A stretch of 49,094 nt of DNA from an uncultured Rhodanobacteraceae bacterium. Its GTDB lineage: Bacteria; Pseudomonadota; Gammaproteobacteria; Xanthomonadales; SZUA-5. Below, one piece after another: positions 41,729-49,094 of the stretch. Position 1 is the first letter of the stretch. Every line of letters begins with the position of its first letter. The stretch covers positions 1 through 49,094 of the forward strand of contig CALEZI010000043.1 of assembly GCA_937928755.1 (NCBI GenBank), given 5' to 3'. The notes beneath the pieces are model-generated. The model searched no databases, was not told where the DNA came from, and saw only the letters and a list, made by a program, of their open reading frames with translations. The position numbers and the translations under genes are program-made.

Positions 41729-43888
41729 CTATGCCGTCCTGCGCAGCGCCAGCGTCACCAGCCGCGCATACAGCTTCTCGTGCAGATTCGCCGGCTTGTC
41801 GTAGCGCAAGCGCTGCAGATACGGCTGCTCGGCGGCGCCGGGCTTGGCGCCGAGGGCACTGGCGATCGCGCGCAGACGATCTCCAGTGCGCGCCGTGTTG
41901 GCCTTGAGCCAGCGCAGCGCCTTGACGATGCGTTCCTCCGTGGCGTCGAAATCGGCGCCGAACGGAAACAGCGGGAACAGCCCCTTGGCCTTGGCCGGCG
42001 CCATCGCGGCGGCGATCGCTTCGGGCGTGTTGCGCCGAAAGCGCTCGGGAATGACCCACGCCGGATCGAGTTTGCCCGCGGTGCGCGCGCGTGCGGCGAT
42101 TTCGTCCTGGAAGCGCGCATCGGCGATGCCGATCATGCGCTTGATGCATTCCTCATCGGTCTGGCCGCGCAGATCGGCGATGCCGTATTCGGTGACGACC
42201 ATGTCGCGCAGGTGGCGCGCGATCGTCGTGTAACCGTAGTTGAAGACGATGTTCGAGCGCACTTCACCGCCGCTCTCGCGGGTGGCGCGCATCATGATCA
42301 CCGAGCGACCGGTCGGTACTTCGTGGGCCATGGCGACGAAGTTGTACTGCCCGCCAACGCCGCTGACCACCTGACCGCTGTCCAGCGCATCCGACACTGC
42401 GGCACCCAGCACGGTGGTCATCATGCAGGTGTTGAAGAATCGCGCCTCATGGCGTTGCGCCAGATGCAGCGCTTCATGGCCGCCGTACAACTGGTTGACG
42501 TGGGACACGCGAGTCATGCAAAAACCCTCGTAGTCGTCGCCCTTGAGTCCACGAATCCAGTCGTACAACGCGTGCGAGCCGAGGTAGAACGCGCCATGCA
42601 GGTAGCGTCCATTGCGCAGCGCGACGCCGTCGATCACCCGCGCCACGGCATCCCGCGCAGCGCCCTCGGGCAACAGCGCATCGACCAGCGTGCCGTCCGG
42701 CAAACGCAAGTTGTCGCGATCGGCCATGACGCTGCCAACCGGCAACAGCCCGAACTGCGTCAGGTTGGCGACCGCGTCCACCGTCAACGGTCGTGGGTAG
42801 ACACCCGCTTCGACCAGCATGTCGATATCGTCGGCACGCAACACGTTGCCCACCTGCCGGCGATTGAGCAGATTCTGCAATTGCAGGTTGTCGTACACGC
42901 GACGTTTGAGGATGCCGGCCTGGTGCAACTCCATGAAACCGTCCATGACCATTTCGCTGGCGCCATAGAGACCGGCCTGCAGCGGCTCGAAGCCACCGAA
43001 ACGCTGCGCCAGCAGACGCTCGTTCGCCGCCAGCATCGGATCCAGCGTTGCCCGGTAGTCGGCGTTGTGGGCGGTGCGCAGTTTCAGGCCGTAGACCAGT
43101 GCGTCGGACAGCGCACCGATACCGATCTGCAGCGTACCGCCATCCTTCACCAGCGCGCTGGCATAGAGACCGAGCACATATTCGGCGTCTTCGACCGGCT
43201 GTCGCGGCAAGCCGAACAATCGATGCCGTTCATCCGGGTCCTCGACGATCGCGTCGAAAAACTCCGGCCCGACTTCGGCGTCGTTGCCGGCAAAGGGAAG
43301 ATCGCGATGAACCACGCCGATGACCGTCAGGTGGCGACCGTCGGCGTTGACGCGATCGCGCAGGTCCATCGTCGTGTCGGTATTGCACGACAGGCTGTAG
43401 CGTGGCCCATCCGGCGTGTCGCGCCGGGCGACCATCTGCAGCGCCAGGTTGACCCCGGTCGCCGCGACGTCGCGCGCAACGTGCGTGTAGTTGACGCTGG
43501 TGTAGTTGCGCTGCGCCAGCGGCTTGCCGAGCATCGAGCCCGACTGCAGATAGAACTCGCGGATTTCGATGTTCGCCGGTACCGTGTTCGCGCGCAGGTC
43601 GGACAGGTATTCGAGGTCGGGATAGTCGTCGCCCCACCAGCGTTTGGCAAAGGGACCGAGGAAACGCTTCTCGAGGTCTCCCGCCGGACTCGGTCGTGCC
43701 AGCGACAGCGCCGTCATCAGCTTCATGTGCACCGAGGGATCCGCCTTGGCGGCACGATAGAGCGCGTTGACAAGCCGGTTGGGCTTGCCGAGCCCGAGCG
43801 GCGCGGCGGTGATCCAGTGCTTGCCGACGTGCTCGCGCACGAATGCCACAGCGTCCTCGGTGCGGGTGAAGTACTTGGGTCCAGTCAT
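41729..43888 (-). CDS. Acetyl-CoA hydrolase/transferase family protein
   Basis: A two-domain CoA-transferase of 719 residues, longer than the roughly 500-residue succinyl-CoA:acetate enzymes. The N-terminal half holds SLSCNTDTTMDLRDRV and DGGTLQIGIGALSDAL. The C-terminal half has GGQYNFVAMAHEVPTGRSVIMM, TTIARHLRDMVVTEYGIADLRGQT and the ECIKRMIGIADARFQ signature of the acetyl-CoA hydrolase C-terminal domain. GGGAG lies seven bases before the ATG at 43888. Which acyl-CoA it uses cannot be decided. It could be a hydrolase or a transferase. Confidence 0.88.
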   Translation of the reverse strand: MTGPKYFTRTEDAVAFVREHVGKHWITAAPLGLGKPNRLVNALYRAAKADPSVHMKLMTALSLARPSPAGDLEKRFLGPFAKRWWGDDYPDLEYLSDLRANTVPANIEIREFYLQSGSMLGKPLAQRNYTSVNYTHVARDVAATGVNLALQMVARRDTPDGPRYSLSCNTDTTMDLRDRVNADGRHLTVIGVVHRDLPFAGNDAEVGPEFFDAIVEDPDERHRLFGLPRQPVEDAEYVLGLYASALVKDGGTLQIGIGALSDALVYGLKLRTAHNADYRATLDPMLAANERLLAQRFGGFEPLQAGLYGASEMVMDGFMELHQAGILKRRVYDNLQLQNLLNRRQVGNVLRADDIDMLVEAGVYPRPLTVDAVANLTQFGLLPVGSVMADRDNLRLPDGTLVDALLPEGAARDAVARVIDGVALRNGRYLHGAFYLGSHALYDWIRGLKGDDYEGFCMTRVSHVNQLYGGHEALHLAQRHEARFFNTCMMTTVLGAAVSDALDSGQVVSGVGGQYNFVAMAHEVPTGRSVIMMRATRESGGEVRSNIVFNYGYTTIARHLRDMVVTEYGIADLRGQTDEECIKRMIGIADARFQDEIAARARTAGKLDPAWVIPERFRRNTPEAIAAAMAPAKAKGLFPLFPFGADFDATEERIVKALRWLKANTARTGDRLRAIASALGAKPGAAEQPYLQRLRYDKPANLHEKLYARLVTLALRRTA

Positions 43889-44213
43889 CGCGATCTCCCG
43901 GTTTCTACCCGCGATCATAAAGGCGCCTGCGACCGCCTATTTGCGCGAGAGCAACCCAAGGCGTCGGACCCGCGAGGTTGGCCGCGGGTCGACGCCGGCG
44001 GATACGCGGATTACACCTGAGCGTGGCAGCGATTCCCGTCGAGGCGCAGTCGCGCTGGACATGCCCCGGAACTGGAGCCATCAAGAACGGCGATTGCAGC
44101 CACAGCCCGCTGAAACTGCCGCTCTCCACGTCGCCGCATGCGTTGGCTTTTTGCGCAATGCCAGGCCCGTTCCCGGCTGACGCGGGCAGGCCAAAGCACG
44201 CATACTTCGCCGC
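43889..44213. other. 325-bp divergent intergenic region
   Basis: No convincing gene. It contains a stable hairpin at 43961-43995, GCGTC(G)GACCCGCG mirrored by CGCGGGTCGACGC with one bulged base and an 8-base loop, 73 bp upstream of the CoA-transferase start. No clear -10/-35 pair was found. Confidence 0.6.
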
Positions 44214-45095
44214 ATGCGACCGCAACCCCCTGCCCCTCCCTCGCCGCGCGCCCCTGGCCTCGGCGATTACCTGAAAGCGGCCTTCACCTGGCGCTGGAAT
44301 CTGCTCGGCCTGTTCGCCGGCGGCGCTTTCGCGCTGCTCAGCCCCGCGCCGGGCGCCGTCTTGCCGCTGCTGGCAGCGGCTGAGCTGCTGTACCTGACGG
44401 GCCTGATCTCGTTCCCGAAGTTTCGGCGTTCGGTCGACGCCAGGATGCTCGGGCGCTCGCCGGAATGGGAGCAGCGCGAGGAGGATCCGCAGACCCTGCT
44501 GACGCGCATGCTGAACGAACTGGGGCCCGGTCCCGCGGCGCGTTTTCGCGACCTGCGCGATCGCTGCCTGCGCCTGCGCCGCATAGCACGCGGTGTCGCC
44601 GCGGGTGCGCCGGAAGCGCCCGAAGCCGATCAGTTGCGCGGCGGCGGCCTCGACAAACTGCTGTGGGTGTTCCTGCGCCTGCTGTATGCGCAGCAGGGTC
44701 TGTGGAAGTTTCTGGAACAGACCGACCGTACGGCACTGGAAGCCCAGCTCAAGGACCTGGAGCTGCGCCGCGGCGCGCTCGCCGAAAACACTGACGAACG
44801 CATCAAGCGCTCCTTGACCGACGCCATAGCCACCACCACGATGCGACTGGACAATCTCAAGTCGGCCGAAACCAACAACGAGTTCATCGAGCTCGAACTG
44901 GAACGCATCGAGTCGAAGATCCTCGCGCTCAGCGAGATGAGCGTGAACAACCAGAACCCCGACTTCATCAGCACCCAGGTCGATACCGTTGCCGAGACCA
45001 TGACCCACGCCGAGCACGCGATCCGCGACCTGAATGCACTGACCGGCCTGTCGAGCAACATCGAGCAGGCACCGAGGATGTTGCTGGAGCGTTAG
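44214..45095 (+). CDS. Membrane-anchored coiled-coil protein of unknown function
   Basis: No family is recognised. The 293-residue protein has a Pro-rich start and two close hydrophobic segments (about residues 29-43 and 46-66: NLLGLFAGGAFALL and VLPLLAAAELLYLTGLI). A long charged helical domain follows, with heptad-like stretches (ALEAQLKDLELRRGALAEN; FIELELERIESKILALSEM) that predict coiled coil at about 175-250. It is probably an inner-membrane hairpin with a large cytoplasmic domain. It stands alone between a divergent CoA-transferase gene and a repeat region. Confidence 0.75.
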   Translation: MRPQPPAPPSPRAPGLGDYLKAAFTWRWNLLGLFAGGAFALLSPAPGAVLPLLAAAELLYLTGLISFPKFRRSVDARMLGRSPEWEQREEDPQTLLTRMLNELGPGPAARFRDLRDRCLRLRRIARGVAAGAPEAPEADQLRGGGLDKLLWVFLRLLYAQQGLWKFLEQTDRTALEAQLKDLELRRGALAENTDERIKRSLTDAIATTTMRLDNLKSAETNNEFIELELERIESKILALSEMSVNNQNPDFISTQVDTVAETMTHAEHAIRDLNALTGLSSNIEQAPRMLLER

Positions 45096-45113
45096 GGAAC
45101 CACTGATCAAGTC

Positions 45114-45198
45114 GTCATTGCGAGGAGCGAAGCGACGCGGCAATCCAGAACATCTCCAAAATCAAAGTCCTGGATTGCTTCGCTGCGCTCGCAATGAC
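45114..45198. repeat. GTCATTGCGA-type palindromic repeat (copy 2)
   Basis: GTCATTGCGAGGAGCGAAGC...GCAATCCAG and CTGGATTGCTTCGCTGCGC...GCAATGAC form arms around a 23-bp loop. It is the second copy of the repeat at 17193-17293 and follows the stop of the coiled-coil gene. Confidence 0.9.
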
Positions 45199-45257
45199 GC
45201 ACTTTGGACTTGTTCCGAGGTTTCTTAGGAGAGGGGGAATAGGGGAGCTTGAGAGCG

Positions 45258-45373
45258 AGGAAAAGGGAAAAAGGAAAAAGGAAAAGGGAAGAGCCAGGCG
45301 CGGCAATATGTCGGCTCCAGGCGTGTTTTTCCGCTGCTGTTCCCTTTTTCCATTTTCCTTTTCCCTTTTTCCA
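45258..45373. repeat. Purine/pyrimidine inverted repeat (copy B)
   Basis: A GGAAAAAGG-type purine arm (45258-45291) and a TTTTTCC-type pyrimidine arm (45340-45372) enclose a 48-bp loop. The loop resembles the reverse complement of the loop in copy A (CGCTGCTG against CAGCGAAG). It ends ten bases before the uup start. Confidence 0.8.
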
Positions 45374-45382
45374 GCCCCTTCG

Positions 45383-47263
45383 ATGCCCCTCCTGACCCTC
45401 ACCAACGTCGACTACTCGGTCGGCGGACCGCTGCTGATCGAAGACGCCAACCTTGCCATCGATGCCGGCGAGCGCATCTGCGTGGTCGGGCGCAATGGCG
45501 AGGGCAAGTCGACCTTGCTCAAGCTGATTGCTGGCGAGATCTCGCCAGACGACGGGCGCATCGCGCGCAACGAGGGTCTGCGCGTGGCGCGCATGCCGCA
45601 GGAGGTACCGCGCGACCTGGCCGGCACGGTGTTCGACGTGATCGCGCTGGGCGCTGGCGACACCGGGCGACTGGTTGCCGAATACCACCACCTGAGCCAT
45701 GCCGCCGAGTTCGATGCCGAGCGCATGGCGCAGTTGCACGAGGCAATCGACAGCGCGCACGGGTGGACGTTGGAGGCGCGCGCCACGCAGGCGGTCGAAC
45801 GCCTCGGTCTGACCGACGAAACCGACTTTGCGGCGCTGTCCGGCGGCATGAAACGCCGCGTGTTGCTGGCGCAGGCGCTGCTGATGGCGCCGGATCTGCT
45901 GCTGCTTGACGAGCCGACCAACCACCTGGACATCGAGGCGATCTCCTGGCTGGAGACGTTCCTGAAGGAGTTCAACGGCGCGATCATGTTCGTCACCCAC
46001 GACCGCGCCTTCTTGCAGGCGCTGGCGACGCGCATCGTCGAGATCGACCGCGGTGCGATCACCAGCTGGCCGGGCGACTACGCCAACTACCTGCGGCGCA
46101 AGGAAGAACGCGCGCACGCCGAGGCGATGGAGAACGCGCTGTTCGACAAGAAGCTGGCGCAGGAAGAAGTCTGGATCCGCCAGGGCATCAAGGCGCGGCG
46201 CACGCGCAACGAGGGTCGCGTCACCGCGCTCAAGGCGATGCGTCGCGAGCGCGCGGCGCGGCGTGAGCAACAGGGGCTGGCCCGTATCGAAGTGGCCGAG
46301 GCGTCCAGTTCCGGCAAGCGCGTGCTGCGCGCCACCGATGTCAGCTACGCGATCGGCGGACGCACGCTGATCCGCAATTTTTCCACCACCATCCTGCGCG
46401 GCGACCGCGTCGGCATCGTCGGCCCCAACGGCGTCGGCAAGACCACGCTGATCCGCCTGCTGCTGGGTGAACTGCAACCGGACCACGGCGAGATCGTGCG
46501 CGGCACGCAGCTCGAGATTGCCTATTTCGACCAGTATCGGGCGACCCTGCGCGAGGACTGGAATGCGCTCGACAACGTCGCCGAGGGCCAGGAGTTCATC
46601 GACATCGGCGGCCGCCGCGTGCATGTGCTCGGTTATCTGCAGGACTTTCTGTTCAGTCCGGAACGCGCGCGTGCGCCGATCACGCGACTGTCCGGCGGCG
46701 AACGCAATCGCCTGCTGCTGGCGCGGCTGTTTGCGCGGCCGTCGAACCTGATGGTGCTCGACGAACCGACCAACGATCTGGACATCGAGACGCTGGAGTT
46801 GCTGGAAGAGCAGATCGGCGCTTACGCCGGCACCGTGCTGCTGGTCAGCCACGATCGCGCTTTCATCGATGCGGTGGTCACGCAGACGCTGGTGCTGGAG
46901 GGCGATGGCCGGGTCGGCGAGTACGTCGGTGGCTACAGCGACTGGGAGGCGCAACGGGCGAACGAGGCGACGCGCTCGCGCGCCGCGGAAACCGCCCGCG
47001 CGGCCAGCAATGCGGCGCAGGTCGCCGGCCCCACCACCGCGGCGAAACGCAAGCTGAGTTACAAGGATCAACGCGAGCTTGAACAACTGCCGGCGCGTAT
47101 CGAAGCGCTGGAGGCCGAGATCGCGTTGCGCACCGAGGCGATGAATCAGCCGAAGTTCTTTCAGCGCGACAGCGGCGCGGTGATGGCTGATCAGCAACTG
47201 CTGGCGACGCGACAGGCTGAGTTGGAAGCGGCTTACGCGCGTTGGCAGGAGCTGGAGGGCTGA
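45383..47263 (+). CDS. uup: ABC-F ATPase Uup
   Basis: A soluble tandem ABC ATPase that works on ribosomes or branched DNA rather than in transport. The 626-residue protein has Walker A motifs GRNGEGKST and GPNGVGKTT, signatures LSGGMKRR and LSGGERNR, Walker B LLLLDEPTNHLD and LMVLDEPTNDLD, an interdomain linker rich in Arg (KARRTRNEGRVTALKAMRRE) and a C-terminal coiled coil (about 560-625) typical of Uup. The ATG at 45383 directly follows the pyrimidine arm of a repeat, so no ribosome binding site is visible. Confidence 0.94.
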   Translation: MPLLTLTNVDYSVGGPLLIEDANLAIDAGERICVVGRNGEGKSTLLKLIAGEISPDDGRIARNEGLRVARMPQEVPRDLAGTVFDVIALGAGDTGRLVAEYHHLSHAAEFDAERMAQLHEAIDSAHGWTLEARATQAVERLGLTDETDFAALSGGMKRRVLLAQALLMAPDLLLLDEPTNHLDIEAISWLETFLKEFNGAIMFVTHDRAFLQALATRIVEIDRGAITSWPGDYANYLRRKEERAHAEAMENALFDKKLAQEEVWIRQGIKARRTRNEGRVTALKAMRRERAARREQQGLARIEVAEASSSGKRVLRATDVSYAIGGRTLIRNFSTTILRGDRVGIVGPNGVGKTTLIRLLLGELQPDHGEIVRGTQLEIAYFDQYRATLREDWNALDNVAEGQEFIDIGGRRVHVLGYLQDFLFSPERARAPITRLSGGERNRLLLARLFARPSNLMVLDEPTNDLDIETLELLEEQIGAYAGTVLLVSHDRAFIDAVVTQTLVLEGDGRVGEYVGGYSDWEAQRANEATRSRAAETARAASNAAQVAGPTTAAKRKLSYKDQRELEQLPARIEALEAEIALRTEAMNQPKFFQRDSGAVMADQQLLATRQAELEAAYARWQELEG

Positions 47264-47275
47264 ACAACGCCCAAA

Positions 47276-47542
47276 TAGAGCCGAGCTTGCTCGGTTTGGG
47301 ATCGCCGCCCAAAGGCAGCGGAGCAAGCTGGACAAGGCTCTTGTAAAGCCGAGCTTGCTCGGCTTGGGATGCCGCCCAAAGGCAGCGGAGCAAGCTGGAC
47401 AAGGCTCTTGTAGAGCCGAGCTTGCTCGGCTTGGGATGCCGCCCCAAGGCAGCGGAGCAAGCTGGACAAGGTTCTTGTAGAGCCGAGCTTGCTCGGCTTG
47501 GGATCGCCGCCCAAAGGCAGCGGAGCAAGCTCCGCTCTACCA
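47276..47542. repeat. 67-68-bp tandem repeat, four copies
   Basis: Units start at 47276, 47344, 47411 and 47478. Each carries the palindrome AGCCGAGCTTGCTCGGCTT and the segment GCAGCGGAGCAAGC. The last unit ends as CAAGCTCCGCTCTACC, the inverted form seen at 41586-41692. The array separates the convergent uup and lipoprotein genes. It has no coding role. Confidence 0.95.
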
Positions 47543-47556
47543 GAGCACGGGAGCGT

Positions 47557-48084
47557 CTACCGCCAGCGCTCCACCGCCACAATGCCGCGCAAGGCCTCGA
47601 CCTCGTTTTCGCGCTGGCGCGCGTCGAAGCGCTTGCCGGCGGCTTGTTCCTCGAGCTTGCGGCGCTCCGCGGAGTCTTTCGGCAAACTCGCCGCCGAGCG
47701 TTCGATGTCGCGCGCCTCGTTCAACAGTTCATCGCGCCGCTGCAACTGAATGCGCAAATTGTCGCCGACCTCGAAGCCACGCTTGAGTTCGCTGGCGGCT
47801 TCGTCGGTACAGACGCTTGGGTCGATCACCTTGCCGTCGAGGCCGAGCTGGTAACCACGCAGGGCCACGCAATAGCGCTTGAGACCTGCCTCGCGCCCGG
47901 CCTGGTAACGTGCGGTTTCGGCGTCATCGAGTACGCAATCGGACTTCGGCAGCGACGGCGCCGCGGCACGAGCGCCTTCCGAGCTTCCCAGGTTAGCCAG
48001 ATCAATCGTCGGACAGCCGGTCCGATCAGGGCGTTGGCATCCGGCAATCGACAGCATCAGCAGCGGCAACAGCAAATTTCGCAT
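47557..48084 (-). CDS. DUF2799-like lipoprotein
   Basis: A 175-residue lipoprotein. The signal MRNLLLPLLMLSIAGC has a good lipobox (IAGC) with Cys16 as the lipidated residue. The pattern GREAGLKRYC...GYQLGLDGKV...SVC resembles DUF2799 proteins of gammaproteobacteria. A charged helical tail (ERRKLEEQAAGKRFDARQRE) may form a coiled coil. Function is unknown. Confidence 0.8.
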   Translation of the reverse strand: MRNLLLPLLMLSIAGCQRPDRTGCPTIDLANLGSSEGARAAAPSLPKSDCVLDDAETARYQAGREAGLKRYCVALRGYQLGLDGKVIDPSVCTDEAASELKRGFEVGDNLRIQLQRRDELLNEARDIERSAASLPKDSAERRKLEEQAAGKRFDARQRENEVEALRGIVAVERWR

Positions 48085-48207
48085 GGGTATTCCGGCAATC
48101 GAACGAGAGTCGATCCATGCGCCGATTCTTCCATAGTGGAACGCTGGCGACGCAATGCCGTGCATGCGCGATCATCCAGGTCCATTGATGTTTACCGGAG
48201 CCCTCCC

Positions 48208-48984
48208 ATGTCGCTCGACCGCTGGCGCTTAGAAGGACAGACCGCCCTGATTACCGGTGCCAGCCGTGGCATCGGTCGCGCCTGTGCGCGCGAACTGCTG
48301 CTGCTCGGTGCCGACGTGCTGCTGGTGGCGCGCGATCCAGACCACCTGGAATCGGTACGATTCGAGCTCGAAGAGGAGTTTCCGGCGCGCGAGGTACGAG
48401 CGGTTGCCGCCGATCTGGCCGAGGCCGAACAGCGGCTGGAGGTTTTCGACTGGATCGCCGACATTGGCGCCGAGCTGAACCTGTTGGTCAATAATGTCGG
48501 CGGCAACACGCCGAGACCGACCTTGGCCTACGCCGACGACGATGTGCGCGCGCTGTTCGAGAACAATGTGATGTCGGCCTTCGCGATGTCGCGCCAGGCG
48601 CATCCGCTGCTGACGCGGCATGCGGCCACCGCGATCGTCAACATCACGTCGGTGTCCGGGCTGACCCATGTGCGCACCGGCTCACCCTACGGCATGACCA
48701 AAGCCGCTTTGGCGCAACTGACCAGGAATCTAGCCTGCGAATGGGCGGCCGACGGCATCCGCGTCAACGCCGTGGCACCGTGGTACATCCGCACCCAAAG
48801 ATCCGAGATCGCGCTGGCGGATGCCGCCTACGCCGAAGAAGTCCTCGAACGCACCCCGATGGGCCGCATCGGCGAACCCGACGAAGTCGCCGCCGCGGTC
48901 GCCTTCCTGTGCCTGCCGGCGGCGAGCTACATCACCGGCGAATGCATCGCGGTGGATGGCGGGTTCTTGCGCTACGGGTTTTGA
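48208..48984 (+). CDS. Short-chain dehydrogenase/reductase
   Basis: A 258-residue classical SDR: TGASRGIG cofactor loop (residues 16-23), NNVGG in place of NNAG, catalytic Ser148, Tyr161 and Lys165 (YGMTKAA) and the C-terminal ECIAVDGGFLRYGF. Arg and Asp residues after the second strand (VARDPDHLE) would fit NADPH. It resembles the tropinone-reductase/FabG-like group. The substrate cannot be inferred. GGAG lies upstream of the ATG at 48208. Confidence 0.88.
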   Translation: MSLDRWRLEGQTALITGASRGIGRACARELLLLGADVLLVARDPDHLESVRFELEEEFPAREVRAVAADLAEAEQRLEVFDWIADIGAELNLLVNNVGGNTPRPTLAYADDDVRALFENNVMSAFAMSRQAHPLLTRHAATAIVNITSVSGLTHVRTGSPYGMTKAALAQLTRNLACEWAADGIRVNAVAPWYIRTQRSEIALADAAYAEEVLERTPMGRIGEPDEVAAAVAFLCLPAASYITGECIAVDGGFLRYGF

Positions 48985-49000
48985 GCTTTGCTTCACTGTG

Positions 49001-49094
49001 AGCGGGTTCACCCCGCGAGCTTTGGCTCTGCCTTTGTGGGAGCGGGTTCACCCCGCGAGCTTTGGCTCTGCCTTTGTGGGAGCGGGTTCACCCC
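49001..49094. repeat. 40-bp tandem repeat running off the window end
   Basis: The unit AGCGGGTTCACCCCGCGAGC plus TTTGGCTCTGCCTTTGTGGG repeats exactly 2.35 times up to the last base. Each unit has the small palindrome GCGGG/CCCGC. It begins 17 bp after the SDR stop. Confidence 0.95.

Noticed and set aside
43978..44274. Open frame of 98 codons in the divergent gap before the coiled-coil gene
   Set aside because: It overlaps the real gene start, has no recognisable motif and no ribosome binding site, and reflects high GC content.
1..49094. CRISPR array among the many repeats
   Set aside because: The tandem repeats have no unique spacers of uniform length between copies (67-bp and 40-bp arrays are pure tandem repeats), and no cas gene is present.

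Overview
The window is 49 kb of GC-rich chromosomal DNA from a gammaproteobacterium, most likely Lysobacterales (Xanthomonadales). The evidence is the gene content and order: pcnB-folK-panB-panC beside pgi, dapA-bamC divergent from a GcvR-type gene and near a PIN-PhoH gene, phoB-phoR-ppk-ppx, and queG divergent from nnr-tsaE-amiC. The species cannot be named from the sequence. There is one tRNA gene, no phage, no CRISPR and no transposase. Almost every gene is housekeeping. The unusual part is the intergenic DNA, which is packed with inverted and tandem repeats.

Layout: 0-5.7 kb holds dusB, glmU with a coupled membrane protein, a MITE-like element, and ppiA-lpxH opposite rraA. 5.8-12.3 kb holds an NADPH oxidoreductase and the leftward run nnr-tsaE-amiC-tldD, with tldD bracketed by two related repeat cassettes. 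12.3-19.3 kb holds queG, pgi and pcnB-folK-panB-panC. 19.4-26 kb holds tRNA-Glu(CTC), fdxA, dapA-bamC, a GcvR-like regulator, a TauD-type dioxygenase, PIN-PhoH and an outer-membrane protein. 26-31.5 kb holds thiD, an NAD-type isocitrate dehydrogenase, a secreted unknown protein, glutaredoxin plus an AhpD-like protein, and a compact tusDCB-tusE sulfur-relay operon. 31.5-39.1 kb holds bepA and the phosphate/polyphosphate cluster phoB-phoR-ppk-ppx. 39.5-49 kb holds a large secreted hydrolase, an acetyl-CoA hydrolase/transferase, a coiled-coil membrane protein, the ABC-F ATPase uup, a DUF2799-like lipoprotein and a short-chain dehydrogenase.

Functional groups: envelope and cell wall (glmU, lpxH, amiC, bamC, bepA, ppiA); tRNA modification (dusB, tsaE, queG, tusBCDE); vitamins (panB, panC, folK, thiD); phosphate (phoBR, ppk, ppx).

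The repeats fall into several families: an 18-bp palindrome (GTCCAGACTTGTCTGGAC) in about eight copies; inverted repeats whose arms are simple sequence (GGGCACG, GGAAAA, TTGTTGG or GACGCAAAG motifs); GTCATTGCGA repeats; GAGCTTGCTC repeats, including a 67-bp tandem array; and a 250-bp MITE-like element with perfect 23-bp ends. Several of these elements supply the stop codons of neighbouring genes. If the window holds something undescribed, it is most likely this repeat system. A tusE/DsrC gene with two C-terminal cysteines is the most interesting protein-level detail.
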